Shown here: positions 34,306 to 45,300 of the stretch, piece after piece
Layout of the letters: every line of letters begins with the position of its first letter
Numbering within the stretch: the stretch's first letter is position 1
Source: Coptis chinensis
Lineage: Eukaryota; Streptophyta; Magnoliopsida; Ranunculales; Ranunculaceae
Assembly (NCBI GenBank): GCA_015680905.1
Contig: CM027381.1
Coordinates: 85,895,501 to 85,959,500, forward strand
Length of the DNA: 64,000 bases
Reading direction: 5' to 3'
Program-made: the position numbers and the translations under genes
The notes under the pieces: model-generated
Seen by the model: the letters and a program-made list of their open reading frames with translations, nothing else
Database searches by the model: none
Told to the model about the DNA's origin: nothing

Positions 34306-35640
34306 CCATATTTTTTTTATGAAAAATTCGTAAATCTGGACACACAAGAAGATGATAAGGATAATTTTCCACTTATACAAGTACATTTTATAATTTATAT
34401 AGCAAACAAATTCTATGAACTCAATAATATAATGAACTTGATTATCAAGTCAAACTATCATAAACATCTCCCTATCCATCCCTCTCTCTCTTCTCATCCA
34501 TCAAAGTTTAAACTCATTCTGAAACTAATAATCATGACATCAAATGTAGGAAGTATTGGGAGTGTTGTAAATCTTTAGTAGCATATTATGTTATAGCCTA
34601 ATGGCATACTTGTAAGCCTAAGGGTCTTAGAACTTTATAAAGTACAAAATTATTTTATCAGGCATCGTGGCACATGTACACATTATCTATTCATCACCTA
34701 AACTTAGTACTTTTTGCTTTTTCTTTCTCTGTCACTCACGTGCTCTATTTTCTAAAGTCATCCCTCATGCCAATACATCACCATTTGGTAAGAGAGTCCA
34801 AAGAATTTTTCATGACAAATTATGTGAGCTTCAACGCATTATTTGCAATTGTAACTCTCAGCAGTCTTTGTGGGTGTCTCCCACTCTCAAGGCCATTAGG
34901 TATTTCAGCTTTGATCAAATTGTAAGAGATCAGGATGCAGCGATAAGGTAAATTCATTTTCTCTTGGGCTATAGTGTAAACTTCTCACAGTATGCTAAAT
35001 GAAATTTCTTTTGCTTTTATCGCCCTAAAAAAAAAAAAATGCTCAAGATAGTATGTTTATCATAATATTCATGGCAATCTAATAAATTTAATATTTACAA
35101 ATATCATATATACGTTTAGACGAGTTATGTATGGGGCATTCATCACCAGAAGAAGATGATAAGGATAATTTCACTAACAGGAGAAAGGGGGGAAAGGCAC
35201 CAATAGTAAATTCATCATACTCTTTACCTTGCTTAATGGATACGTAATCGGGACAAGTAACAAGCAGATTAACAATGCTTTTACATATACTTTCTTCGTA
35301 AGGCCCCCGATATAATCAAAGAAAAACTCTTCAATAGGCGTTAAAAAGAAATTGTCCGCAACAAAAAGGACGAAGGAAAACATTGGTACACAAATGAAAG
35401 AAAATAACTTTGATAGCTAATCTGTCATGATCCCAATACTTTTTTTTTTTCCAATTAGAGTGAGATGAGGTATAGAACCAAGGTTTAGAGTATCAACAAC
35501 TACACACTCTACATGGTTTGCAGTTGGATGTAATTATTTCTCTTAAACATTGTGCTATTCTATGTTATCAATTACCAAGTTGCAAATTAAAAGATTGAAA
35601 CAGGGCAACTTGAATTAGTAAAGCAGTAATGTGGCAAACA
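34306..35640. other. Middle of CACTA-2, unrecognised exon-like pieces
   Basis: A plus-strand pair of overlapping frames at 34667-34951 lies in a less AT-rich patch (about 34750-34950) ending AGCGATAAGGTAAAT, which resembles an exon with a donor. I cannot name the product. A minus-strand frame at 35174-35383 is hydrophobic (LLICLLLVPITYPL) without a known motif. Confidence 0.35.
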
Positions 35641-35643
35641 TAC

Positions 35644-35727
35644 CTTGACTTGCGCGCCCTTCAGTTCAATGAAATGGTTATTCAAATGAGGAGGAACCAA
35701 TTCAGGACTAGGAACAGATATCGCCAT
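35644..35727 (-). pseudogene. First-exon-like ORF in CACTA-2
   Basis: An ATG (complement of 35725-35727) opens an 84-nt frame starting MAISVPSPELVPPHLNN, ending ELKGAQVK at an AAG|GTATG donor. It lies upstream of and on the same strand as the cytidylyltransferase exon, so a chimeric minus-strand transcript is possible. I do not recognise the source gene. Confidence 0.4.
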
Positions 35728-36089
35728 AACTATCAATGGCAACAAATGTGGAATATTAGTTTATACAACTGAAATAGAAACATCACGGCCAATGGACTCC
35801 CTATAACAATCTTAAAAGAACGAGGGATGGATGAGAGACTGCTTGGTGGGAGAGCGTGTGTAGTGTTAGAACGCCGGTGAGAATTAGTTGGGCTTGGGAG
35901 GAAGAGAGAGTATCTTCAGCGTTTTCGCAAGAGAGTTTTTTCTTTTCTTTTCTTTTTTAACCCCAAGTGTTCTTTTATTTTAGGTTTAGTAAAAAGTTAA
36001 TTCTTTTTTGGATGGAACCTAAAAATATGGCATAAGGCAATTACTTGTGTGTCGCTTATTTATTTCAATAATTTATTAATTTTGTTTTC

Positions 36090-36315
36090 AATTTTTTTAC
36101 ACCCAGAAGTGACACAATAAGGCAAACCACTAGTGTCACGTTCAATTAATGGGACACAAAAAAAAATTTACTTGTGTCACTTTTCCTAGAAGCAACACAT
36201 CAGCTCTCATTCTATAAAAAAGTGACACATCAAAACTCTGTGTGTCACTTTTTTCTACTAAGTGACACGTGACAAAAAAAAATAAGTGACACAAAAAGCC
36301 CTTCTTTTAGTAGTA
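36090..36315 (-). repeat. Right subterminal repeats and terminal inverted repeat of CACTA-2
   Basis: Several GTGACAC/GTGTCAC words (about 36108, 36135, 36174, 36225, 36243, 36264, 36286) lead into the inverted copy of the left end. Confidence 0.85.
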
Positions 36316-36603
36316 AGCGGTAGTGGACTGGGGGCTGTGTTAACTTCACCAGAAGGAACCCAGTTACAAAAGTCAATCAAGATCGATTTCGCTACATCCA
36401 ACAATGAAGCGGAGTATGAAGCACTAATCATAGGCATCCGCATGGCACAACAACTACAAGTCGGAAAGCTCAATTCTTACAGTGACTCGCAACTAATCGT
36501 CAAACAGATCACCAAAGAATATGTGACAAATGGAGCAAACTTAGCCAAGTATGCCCAGGTCGTCAATGATATCATCAGATCGTTCACAACATTCTCCCTA
36601 TAA
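36316..36603 (+). pseudogene. RNase H of element D, right part
   Basis: GSGLGAVLTSPEGTQLQKSI is followed by FATSNNEAEYEALIIGIRMA and SDSQLIVKQITKEYVT. It is the Tat-like RNase H, with NNEAEYEAL around the catalytic Glu and SDSQL with the catalytic Asp. It continues directly from LYVDGECNNT at 31954 once CACTA-2 is removed. Confidence 0.88.
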
Positions 36604-36878
36604 CACATTCCCTGAGAGGGTAACAGACATGCAAACAGTCTGGCTTTCTTAGCCTCAAAAACTCAAGAGGCATATCCCAGCAAAGTCTACATTAACATCC
36701 TAGAGAGGCCCGCCTACCAGCAAGAAAGTGTCAATATCCTCACAGACTTCTAGCCCTCATCCAAAAAAGAGATCACTCAATCTTGGATAGGCCCATTCCT
36801 GAAATCTATCTTACATAGTGAACACCTAGCCGAGGCAAGGAATGATCGTGCCATACAATTTGAGCTCCCAGATACACT
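36604..36878 (+). pseudogene. RNase H-integrase linker of element D
   Basis: Readable pieces fit the linker of plant gypsy Pol, with frame breaks. No catalytic motif. Confidence 0.55.
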
Positions 36879-37960
36879 ATGATCAACGGACGATTATTCC
36901 GTAAATCTATAGGAGGACCCCACCTAAAGTGCATAACTCCACACAAAGGCCAACTCATCTTTGACAAAATTCACAAAGGCGAATGTGGCAACCATGCAGG
37001 AGCAAGATTTCTGGCTCATAAAAGCAATCGCCCAAGGGTATTATTGGCCAGGCATGCACATCGAGGCAAAGAGGTATGTTCTCAAATGCCACCAATGTCA
37101 AATATTTGGCCACAACCATCTAAGTCCAGCACGGGAATTGATCAACATAGTCAGCCCCTGGCGTTTCCATATGTGGGGGATAGACATCATGTGACCATTT
37201 ATCCCACGAAAAAAAAACATGACTCAAAACGCCCCGTAGCTACGCATTACTTCACCAAATGGGTTGAAGCAATACCACTCGTTCAAGTCAAAGAAGTCCA
37301 CGTCATCAACTTCATATGGACTAATATCATCACAAGATTTGGTTTACCCCACACCCTCGTCATGAACAACGGAACCTAATTTGCTGGCACGCAAGTTAAA
37401 GCTTTCCTACAAAAATGGCGCATCACTCAAACATTTTCTACACCTAAATATGCACAAAGTAATGGCCAAGCAGAGACCACAAACAAATCCATCAAAGAAA
37501 ATCTCCAAAAGAAGTTGGAAAGCAAGAAGAGCCAATGGCTAGAACAACTCAAGAACATTTTATGAGCATACAGAACAATAGCCCAAGCCAAGTACCAACG
37601 AGTCTCCTTTCACACTTTGTTTCGAATGCGGTCATACAATCAGAGCTTACAATCACAATCACACATTCTGACATCGTCGAATCATGAGAAAATAACAACA
37701 TCTTAGCTAAAGAAGTCGACCTCCTAGAAGAGCAAAGGGAAACAGCTGCAATATCCCTAGCTCGGTACCACCAAACAATCCAACGATCTTACAACAAGAA
37801 GGTCATCCTAAGATCTTTTCAAGCTGGCGACCTGGTCCTTAAAAAGACCTTAGCACCAGCCAAGCTTAACCCAACTTGGGAAGGCCCATACATAGTTCAC
37901 AAAAGTCGTTGGGAATGGAACATACTAGATCAAAACTCAGCTCGGTAATGTGCTTCCCCA
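36879..37960 (+). pseudogene. Integrase of element D, frameshifted
   Basis: The zinc-binding domain has HKGECGNHAG, then YYWPGMHIEAKRYVLKCHQC (about 36970-37110). The core gives HMWGIDIM (about 37168-37190, first Asp), FGLPHTLVMNNGT (about 37340-37378), where the second catalytic Asp of the usual SDNG is Asn, and SNGQAE (about 37458, Glu). The C-terminal part reads GDLVLKKTLAPAKLNPTWEG in pieces near 37825-37885. Several frame changes and the Asp-to-Asn change make it inactive. Confidence 0.87.
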
Positions 37961-38138
37961 ACCTTGAAATATAGCTCTCCTCAAACATTTTTTCCAATGA
38001 TTTGTCTCCAAATGTATCAATCAATATGAATAAAGTCTCATCAGCATTTCACGTACAAATATTATCTTTTGTATTACATGAGTACCACGCATCTTGCACT
38101 CGCTATCCGATCTGGGATATCAAAGTATCAAGTTGTAC

Positions 38139-38445
38139 ACCAACGCCAGAGTTAAGCACGACTCAACTATAATTACCATGCAGTGGTTAATTATCAATCA
38201 AATCCAACCCATGGTCCCCCAAAAGGACCACAAATCAACTTAACACCAATGCCAGGGTTTAGTATGATTCAACTGTAATTGCCACGTAAAGGCCAATTAT
38301 TAGTCAAATACAAACTCAGGGACCCCCAAAAGGACCCCAAGTCAACTTAAGGCCTTTGAAAGGGTTAAGTTTGGTTCAACTATAATTACCATTCAAAGGA
38401 TAATTATTAGTCAAAAATCAATAAGAAGTTCCCCCAAAAGGAACG
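38139..38445 (+). repeat. Three tandem units of about 105 bp downstream of integrase in element D
   Basis: Each unit holds GTTYAACTATAATTACCA-like sequence, then TTAATTATNAGTCAAA, then CCCCCAAAAGGA, then CAACTTAA. Units start near 38139, 38244 and 38350. They lie between integrase and the antisense gene. Confidence 0.8.
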
Positions 38446-38924
38446 ACTCGTCCAATACACATACCTAAGGACACGACAAAACTTAGGTGCCAACTACGCC
38501 GCATCTATCAGGTCGTAAAACAAACAATCATGACCTACAGGCATCTAACGATTTAACAAAGTTTAACGTGTCATCGAAGTCTACTACTATGCAACCGGAT
38601 CGTCAAATAACAAATCAAAAGCAATGGAAGCAATCACATTTATAAAAATTCAAACACAATCTCAATTCAAGACAAGTAATTTAATTGTTTTACTACAAAT
38701 TCGGTTAGATACTAGAGGCCCCCAGGTTATCCTGAGAAAACGACCTCAACATCCCTATCAAAAATATGAGTTATCAGTACCAGAAGGAAATATAGTTCAA
38801 AAATTTATCCATCATCATTTAAGATTATAAGAAGACCAGCCACAATCAGTTGACACGGTGAAGATTCTCCACATTCAAGGGGTCTAGTGGGCAGCCCTAT
38901 TCACCAACAAGGCCACTAGCTGGA
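38446..38924. other. Spacer between tandem units and antisense gene of element D
   Basis: No domain seen. The plus-strand frame 38624-38830 has no recognisable motif. Confidence 0.5.
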
Positions 38925-41108
38925 TCACCACTCGCGTTCAAAGCACTTCTGTGGTAGCATCTTTAGTGGGCTGAGCAGCACCCAGGTCGATGGTAGATCA
39001 GGTCGTCTAATAGCATCTACAACAGCACTTTCCACCGCTATTGTTGTAGCCCCACTTTCGATCGACCTCTTGAGGGTTTTGTACTTACGTTCTAGTTCCA
39101 TGTAATCATCCACTAGAACCTAAACATCCCCACCCTCTACCAGATCGACCAGGTCATTATATTCAGGTTGAGCTTGTTCAGCAATGTCCTGCGCTCATTT
39201 GCTCTCAGCAATCCAATGCTGAACCTCCACTCTTGAAGCATCAAGTGATGGTTACAGAAGGCCACCTTCCCAGCCAAGTCCCCGACCTGTGACCTTAGCC
39301 CCGACATTTCATCCCGTTCCACCTCGTGCACAACCAACAGCTTGTCATAGGCCTCCTTGGCAACATCCAGCTCCTTCTTGTATAGGTCAAAGATAGTTGC
39401 CATCTCCCTCAGCTTCATATACATGGCTAGAATCTGACAAACCAACAAAATAAGTCAAAAGCAAAAACAGCAACTCAAATCCCGAAACAAAAGTCAGATT
39501 GAAAAGACACTTACAAAACAGATGGAGCGATCCATATCTTTCAAGTTCACCTCCAAATCCTTTCCAGTCTTTAGCTGGTGCCTATCTCCATCCAGGGCAA
39601 TACTCTCCAACAGCCCTCCAACAACTAGTGAAGACTTAAAACTGCAGCCCTTATTCTTCACTAGTTTTGTCAACCTACTCACTGGGTCGTAGTAGGTGAC
39701 CATCCTATCTAGGACGTCAGACTCAGCAATCTTATCACCTAGGGCCGCACTCCCCGACCCCTTACACTTTTGGGCTGCTGGCTTAGCCTCACTAGCTTTC
39801 TTCTTACCTCGGGCATTAGCCACTCCCACATCAATAGCCAACTCTTTCAAATTCATCTTTTTCAAAGGAGCTCGACCTGAAGAAGTACAACCTTCCCCCA
39901 TACCAGGTCGTTCCTCGGACTTAGTTCGGGTCCTCTTCACCCCCTCAAACTCAACCACCTCAGAGCGCCTCTTCAGATTATGCCTCCTAAACTGAGCAGG
40001 AGCATCACCACCTCCCCCAGCATTCCCACCTTCACGACCAACCTTATCAACTTCACCCTCAGGTCGTCTAGAACTATAACGGCTACCATAACCTCCCCCA
40101 ACCGTTCTCACTCAAGAAACAGGTGCTAGTTTCTGGCTCTCTCCCTCTCCATCTCAGGATCCAAGCTAGAATCAGAGATGTCAAGCACTAGCTTTCGAGC
40201 CCTCTTCTTCTGCTCAGCTTTCTTCCTGTTGATCTTTGCACCACCTCGTCTCTTGAAGTAATGTGCAACCTCCTCCAACATGGACGCTTTCTCTTCCCAG
40301 TTCAGCCTTGCAAACTCTTTAATAGCCCCCGTTAATGTACAACCCCGAATTATGATATCTAAAAAACAAACAAGTGTCAGAACGTCATCATATCAAACTC
40401 ATAAATAGAACAAATGACCTACACAAATAGACGACCTACAACATGAAAACAATCTAAATCAAATAACGACCTACTATCAGTCCTCACACTACGGTTCTCC
40501 AACTCACACTCAAGAGGACAATAACTCCCCACAATCAACAAAGGCCTACGCCACCACTCCTCCTTACTCACCGGTGATTTACCCCTCATCACTTGGAAAC
40601 CAAAGTTCATAGCATAAGATATTTTCACAGTAAAGTGTTCCAGCACGTCAGACAAACAAATATTGTAACCCCTCTGTCCCAACAGATCCAGAACATGCAA
40701 CACCCTCCAACTATTACCCACAAATTGCAAAGGTGCCTTCCTACAAAAGTTCAGCACGTCCAAGGTCAGACGTGAGAACAGTAACCTCAACCCCGCCTTC
40801 AGTTGGTCATACGTAATTACAACCCCACCATCTCGAGCCACATAATCTGAACCAAAAACGTTCTTCTCACCACTCAGGTCGTATATCATCAGATCGGGGC
40901 TATCAATCTCAAACTCCCTTCTCAAGTCTCTAAAGTTATCAAACACCGACCTAGACATTGCCACCTCAGTCATCGTCTCTAATAAAGAGGACGATGACAC
41001 CTCACCTCCACTACATGCCCTAACACCATCATCTCCATCACTCACCGTTCTCTCTCTCCACTGATCCAACTCCACTTCACCACTCAAACTATCACTAGTA
41101 ATCGACAT
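38925..41108 (-). pseudogene. Antisense, intron-containing gene in the 3' part of element D
   Basis: Three exon-like blocks on the minus strand, opposite to pol. Block 1 (41108 down to about 40417) starts MSITSDSLSG, is acidic, then has a globular part (LRLLFSRLTLDVLNFCRKAP). Block 2 (40358 down to 39515) is basic (RRHNLKRRS, RGKKKASEAK) and likely nuclear or DNA-binding, with one frame break near 40115. Block 3 (39433 down to about 38925) looks like a coiled coil (YKKELDVAKEAYDKL). The second intron, 39434-39514, is canonical (GTAAGT...TTTGTCAG); the first ends TTTTTTAG at 40359. Antisense ORFs between integrase and 3' LTR are known from Tat-lineage elements; a role is not established. Confidence 0.68.
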
Positions 41109-42045
41109 TACAAAAGCAAAAAGAAGCAAAAGATCAAATTTTTGGAGTTCAAGAAGACGCACCTGAAGACGAAAGGTTGGAAAAGTTTTTTCTTTTTTCT
41201 TTCGCTCTGTTTTTCTTCCTTTGTTGATAGAGTAAAGAAATGAAGAAGCTTCACACGCGAAAACCCTTCAGTTGCACAAATCTCGAAAGCAAACAAAACA
41301 TTTTACCTACTCCAAAATGTAATCATAATCTCACCCACAAACCGCCGCAATTTTGGGCCCATTGATCAGATCCAACAGTTCCCGCACATTTTCCAAACCG
41401 TTCAAACAAAACCAGCTATGCTACAGTACATGTGTTAAAAGCTTTATTCCAATTTTTTCTTTCTTTTCACACCACAGCTGTCCAAAGAAATAAATAAAAT
41501 AAAGGAGGTTGTGTAAGTACCCTCCGTTCTCAAGCATATCACTACAACACACGTGTCCACAATCCAAGTCGTATATTCACCAGCTCGTACCACGCCACCA
41601 TGACGTAACAACGACCTAGACTCAGGTTGCCCCAAATATCAGTTACAACCATATATAGAAGTAAATGATCTAGCGCAATTCTAGAGCTCAGTCAACTCAC
41701 TAATAAAAAAAACATTTACTTTGTAATATCAAAAGTAATGACGAATCATCAAGATAGCACAGATTATGGATCTACACATGACAATGGCCTGTAGCAAATA
41801 AAGAAGGTTAACTCGAACATCTATAAGTAGAGAGAGATGAACTACGTAAGACTTGATTCAAGTTTAGTCAAGGAACTTAATACGTAGGCAACTCTTATCC
41901 CAAAAAAGAGTGCAGTCATTCCCTACCAACCACAACATTAGGTCGTAGACCCCAACATATACAAACTTCTACAACAGTTAGTCAACTCAGTTGACTGTGG
42001 TTATGTTGCTTGCTCTTTTGAAATGGCTAGTATACTCGTGTGAGT
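41109..42045. other. Gap between element D antisense gene and SRRM1-like promoter
   Basis: It should contain the promoter of the antisense gene and perhaps remains of the 3' LTR of D, but nothing matches 30476-30870. Short frames at 41108-41296 and 41444-41635 (minus) have no domain. Confidence 0.45.
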
Positions 42046-42346
42046 GTGTTACACACGTGCTCACAAGCAAAGACTAAACTCTAAAAAATCCATATAAAAA
42101 CTCACGTGCATTTGCCCACGTGCCACCGCCTGGGCTCCCGAACAGCATCAACAATTGGGCCTTCCTTGATCGAGTTCCTTTGGGCCCAAATAGAAAACCA
42201 GCCCATTACTAATTCCCCCTCCCATATCCCAAAACCAAACCCTCATTCATTCCCACAATCAATTTTACTTTAAGAGATGATGACGATGCACATTCCTTAC
42301 TTCTAATATAATTTCCCCAAATCCCCTCTCTCTCTCACAAACAAGC
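42046..42346 (+). promoter_or_regulatory. Promoter and 5' leader of the SRRM1-like gene
   Basis: Two CACGTG G-boxes (42103-42108, 42117-42122), a related ACACGTGC near 42052, TGGGCC (42156-42161), TGGGCCC (42181-42187) and a telo-box AAACCCT (42237-42243) precede a CT-rich leader (42325-42340). GGCCCA-type and telo-box motifs together are common in promoters of plant housekeeping and RNA-processing genes. No clear TATA box is close to the start. Confidence 0.6.
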
Positions 42347-45300
42347 ATGTCAGGCGGTTTCTTCAGGGTACGTAATAATTCATCTTTATAATATTATACT
42401 ATATTATAAAATAACGTTTACGTAAATTTTCTTTTTATTATCTCTAGGGTACGTCAGCGGATCAAGACACACGGTTTTCAAATAAACAAGCTAAACTATT
42501 AAAATCACAGAAATTTGCTCCTGAATTGGATACGCTGGTAATTTTACATTTATTCCTCGATATTTATTCATTTATCGAAATAAATTTTGATTAATTGATT
42601 CTTATTATTGATTGTAGGTGGATGTGAGTAAAGTGAGTATGGATGTAATTAAACCGTGGATTGCGAATAGAGTGACGGAACTTCTTGGTTTTGAGGATGA
42701 AGTTCTTATTAACTTTATTTACGGCCTTCTAGAAGGAAAGGTATATTTTATTCCTTTTTTTTTACAGTTAATTTGTTTTTTTTTTTATGGTTTTTTTTAC
42801 TATTTTAGAATTTGTAGGTTGTTAATGGGAAAGAGATTCAGATTCAGATAACTGGGTTTATGGAGAAGAATACTGGAAAGTTTATGAAAGAGCTTTGGAC
42901 TCTTTTACTTAGTGCGCAGAAGAATGCTAGTGGGGTTCCGCAGCAGTTCTTGGATGCCAAGGAAGAGGAAATTAGGAAGAAGAAGGTTTGACGAATAAAT
43001 ACAACATTAATGTTTTGTTTTTTCGCGTTTTGTTGTTGTTGGTGTTTATCTGTATGTTTTTGTGTAGGTTGAGTCGGATAGGATTAGCACTGAAATACAG
43101 AAGAAAAAAGAGATAGAGCAAGAGAAGCAGAGAAAGATGGTATTTATATTTGTTCTGTGCCGGTTTTTATATTTATAGGAGTAGGACTTTTTTTGTGTTG
43201 ACTGCATTTGTGTTTGTTCTGGCGTTCAGCTTGCCTCTGCAAATTATTTGGGTTCATGTCCTTCTTTACCTCAAACTACTGTAGGACGATGAGATTCGTG
43301 CTGCAAAGGCTGTGGCTGATGCGTCTAAAGTGGCTCTGAAGCATTCTACTGCTCAACCTGAAGATGACAAAGGATCTGGCGAGCGGAATGGTTTGAGAGG
43401 CAAAAACAGGTTAGAACACAGATTAAGTGTTTCTTTTTTCTTTTATTAGGTTTTTTTTTGCATTGGTTGTTTAACTTTTAGTTCGTGTTTTATAATATAT
43501 TACATTGTTCTTGAAAATAGATATGTTGGTCTTTTGTGTACTATGTATTCGATTAATCCGCAAATTATGAACCATAGGCCATCACTGTTGCAGTGGAGTT
43601 TGGTTGAATTTTACTATGACAGACATCCCCTGTCGTTAGCTGTTTATGTACGTTCAGCAGCTAGACATACATGTTGATGCTCCTTTGATACATAGATCAC
43701 CTGATTCATTATACAAGTCAAAGTTAGTTCCATGAGAATCGAAACAATGAATGAAGAATTCATGTCATTAGTTTGTTGTGAGTGGACGAATGTTTTGTCA
43801 GCTGTTCTTGTTCATGATTTAGCCTCATGTAGTTAGCAATGAAAGCAAACTACTGAGTTGATGTTGTTATGACTTGCACCATGTGATGGTTCCGGTTTAT
43901 AATTTGCTGTTGGTTTTCAATCCTTCCCCTGGTTTGCACTTGCAGTAGTTTTCGCACTATCAGACAATTGTTGCTGTGGGATTATTTGTTCATTCTGTTC
44001 ATTAGTTTGTCAGTAGTTCTAATAAGTGTTCTTTCAGCATGTAGGAGTTTTTCATCATTGATATTCTAAGCATTTGCTTTTTGCCACTGGTGTTTTGAGG
44101 TAAAAGTCGGTTGTTTTGGTTGGTCACTAATTAGGATGGGCCATAGACATTTAACACTAAATTGGTAGTATGCATCTTTTATATATTTTTCATAGACAAT
44201 ACGTGGTTCCCTCTCATCTTTTCAGGAGTTCTAGGTCACCAGATTCAGCAGAGCATTCCTCTTCGGCTGATCGGTACTCACTCCTTCTCTCTATTGCCTC
44301 TAATCATTCAGTTTTTATTCACGCTCTTCCAATTGTCATGTGTTTGTGTTGTAGTGACCTGATCTAGATACACTGTGCAGTCACATCTCTCTCTCTCACT
44401 CTCTCTGTACATGATGTACTAAAAATGTTAAGTTCATATGTAATCCTTTCTGTTCCTCTTGCAGAGTCGCCGCGTTCTAGGTCAATCAGCAAATCATTTC
44501 GAATTCCAGGAGTTATTCAGAGTATATTTTTTACTTCTCCTTTATTCAGTGCCATAACACTACTGTGTCCATTATCTAATTTGCTTTAATGACTGTTGAC
44601 GTGCCATAAGATTGACATTGATTTTCTTCTGTTTTGATAACAGCCAGAGATCAAGGAGTATTTCTAGATCTCCCCAATCGAGAAGGCGATCCATATCACC
44701 TGATAGGCGGTACCGTTCTCCCTCTCTTCGTCACAAGTATTCCCCACGGAGATCTCGGTCACCCTTAAGAAGGAGATCACCATACGTAAGGCGCAGATCA
44801 CCCTCTCTTAGGAGACGTAGATCACCTTCTCCTCGGAGACGTAGATCACCTTCTCCTCGGAGACGTAGATCACCCTCTCCTCGGAGACGTAGGTCACCTT
44901 CTCCTGCAAGACGTCGATCTCCACTTCGCTTGCGCCGTAGGTCTCCTCCTCGCCTACGTCGCAGGTCTCCTTCCCCTTTTCGACGGAGATCACCTATTTC
45001 TAGTCGTCGAAGGTCTCCATCACCTCGGACGTGAGGTCTCCATCCCCTGTGAGGAGGAGATCTCCTCCTAGATCCCCAATCAGCGCCCAGAGGTTCACTA
45101 TTAAGCTCTCCTAGGCGAAGTTATAGGTATTTGACATTTGTTTACTTGAGCTATGTTACCTATGATTCATTTCTGTGTCTTTTCATATTTGATTGAATTG
45201 CTCATGTTCAGGAGTGGCAGTCCTTTTAGGAGCCGAAGCCCTGCATATCAGAGGAAGAGGAGCTTGAGTAGGGATGACGAGGTTCGAACTAATGGTGTGC

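Larger units (their letters stand above)
31955..36315. mobile_element. CACTA-2: non-autonomous CACTA transposon inside the RNase H of element D
   Basis: Left end CACTACTAAAAGAAGGGCTT; the right end is its reverse complement apart from the last base (TAGTA for TAGTG). The inverted repeat runs through TTTTTGTGTCACTT. The target site reads ACC left and AGC right; removing the element and one copy gives codons for CNNTGSGLG, the expected uninterrupted RNase H reading, so a 3-bp duplication with one later change is likely. Length 4361 bp. No transposase is visible. It contains a phosphoethanolamine cytidylyltransferase exon and another exon-like ORF, both on the minus strand. Confidence 0.88.

Noticed and set aside
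44808..44993. Minus-strand ORF opposite the RS domain
   Set aside because: It mirrors the 24-bp coding repeat; the plus strand has the splice sites and the RS reading.
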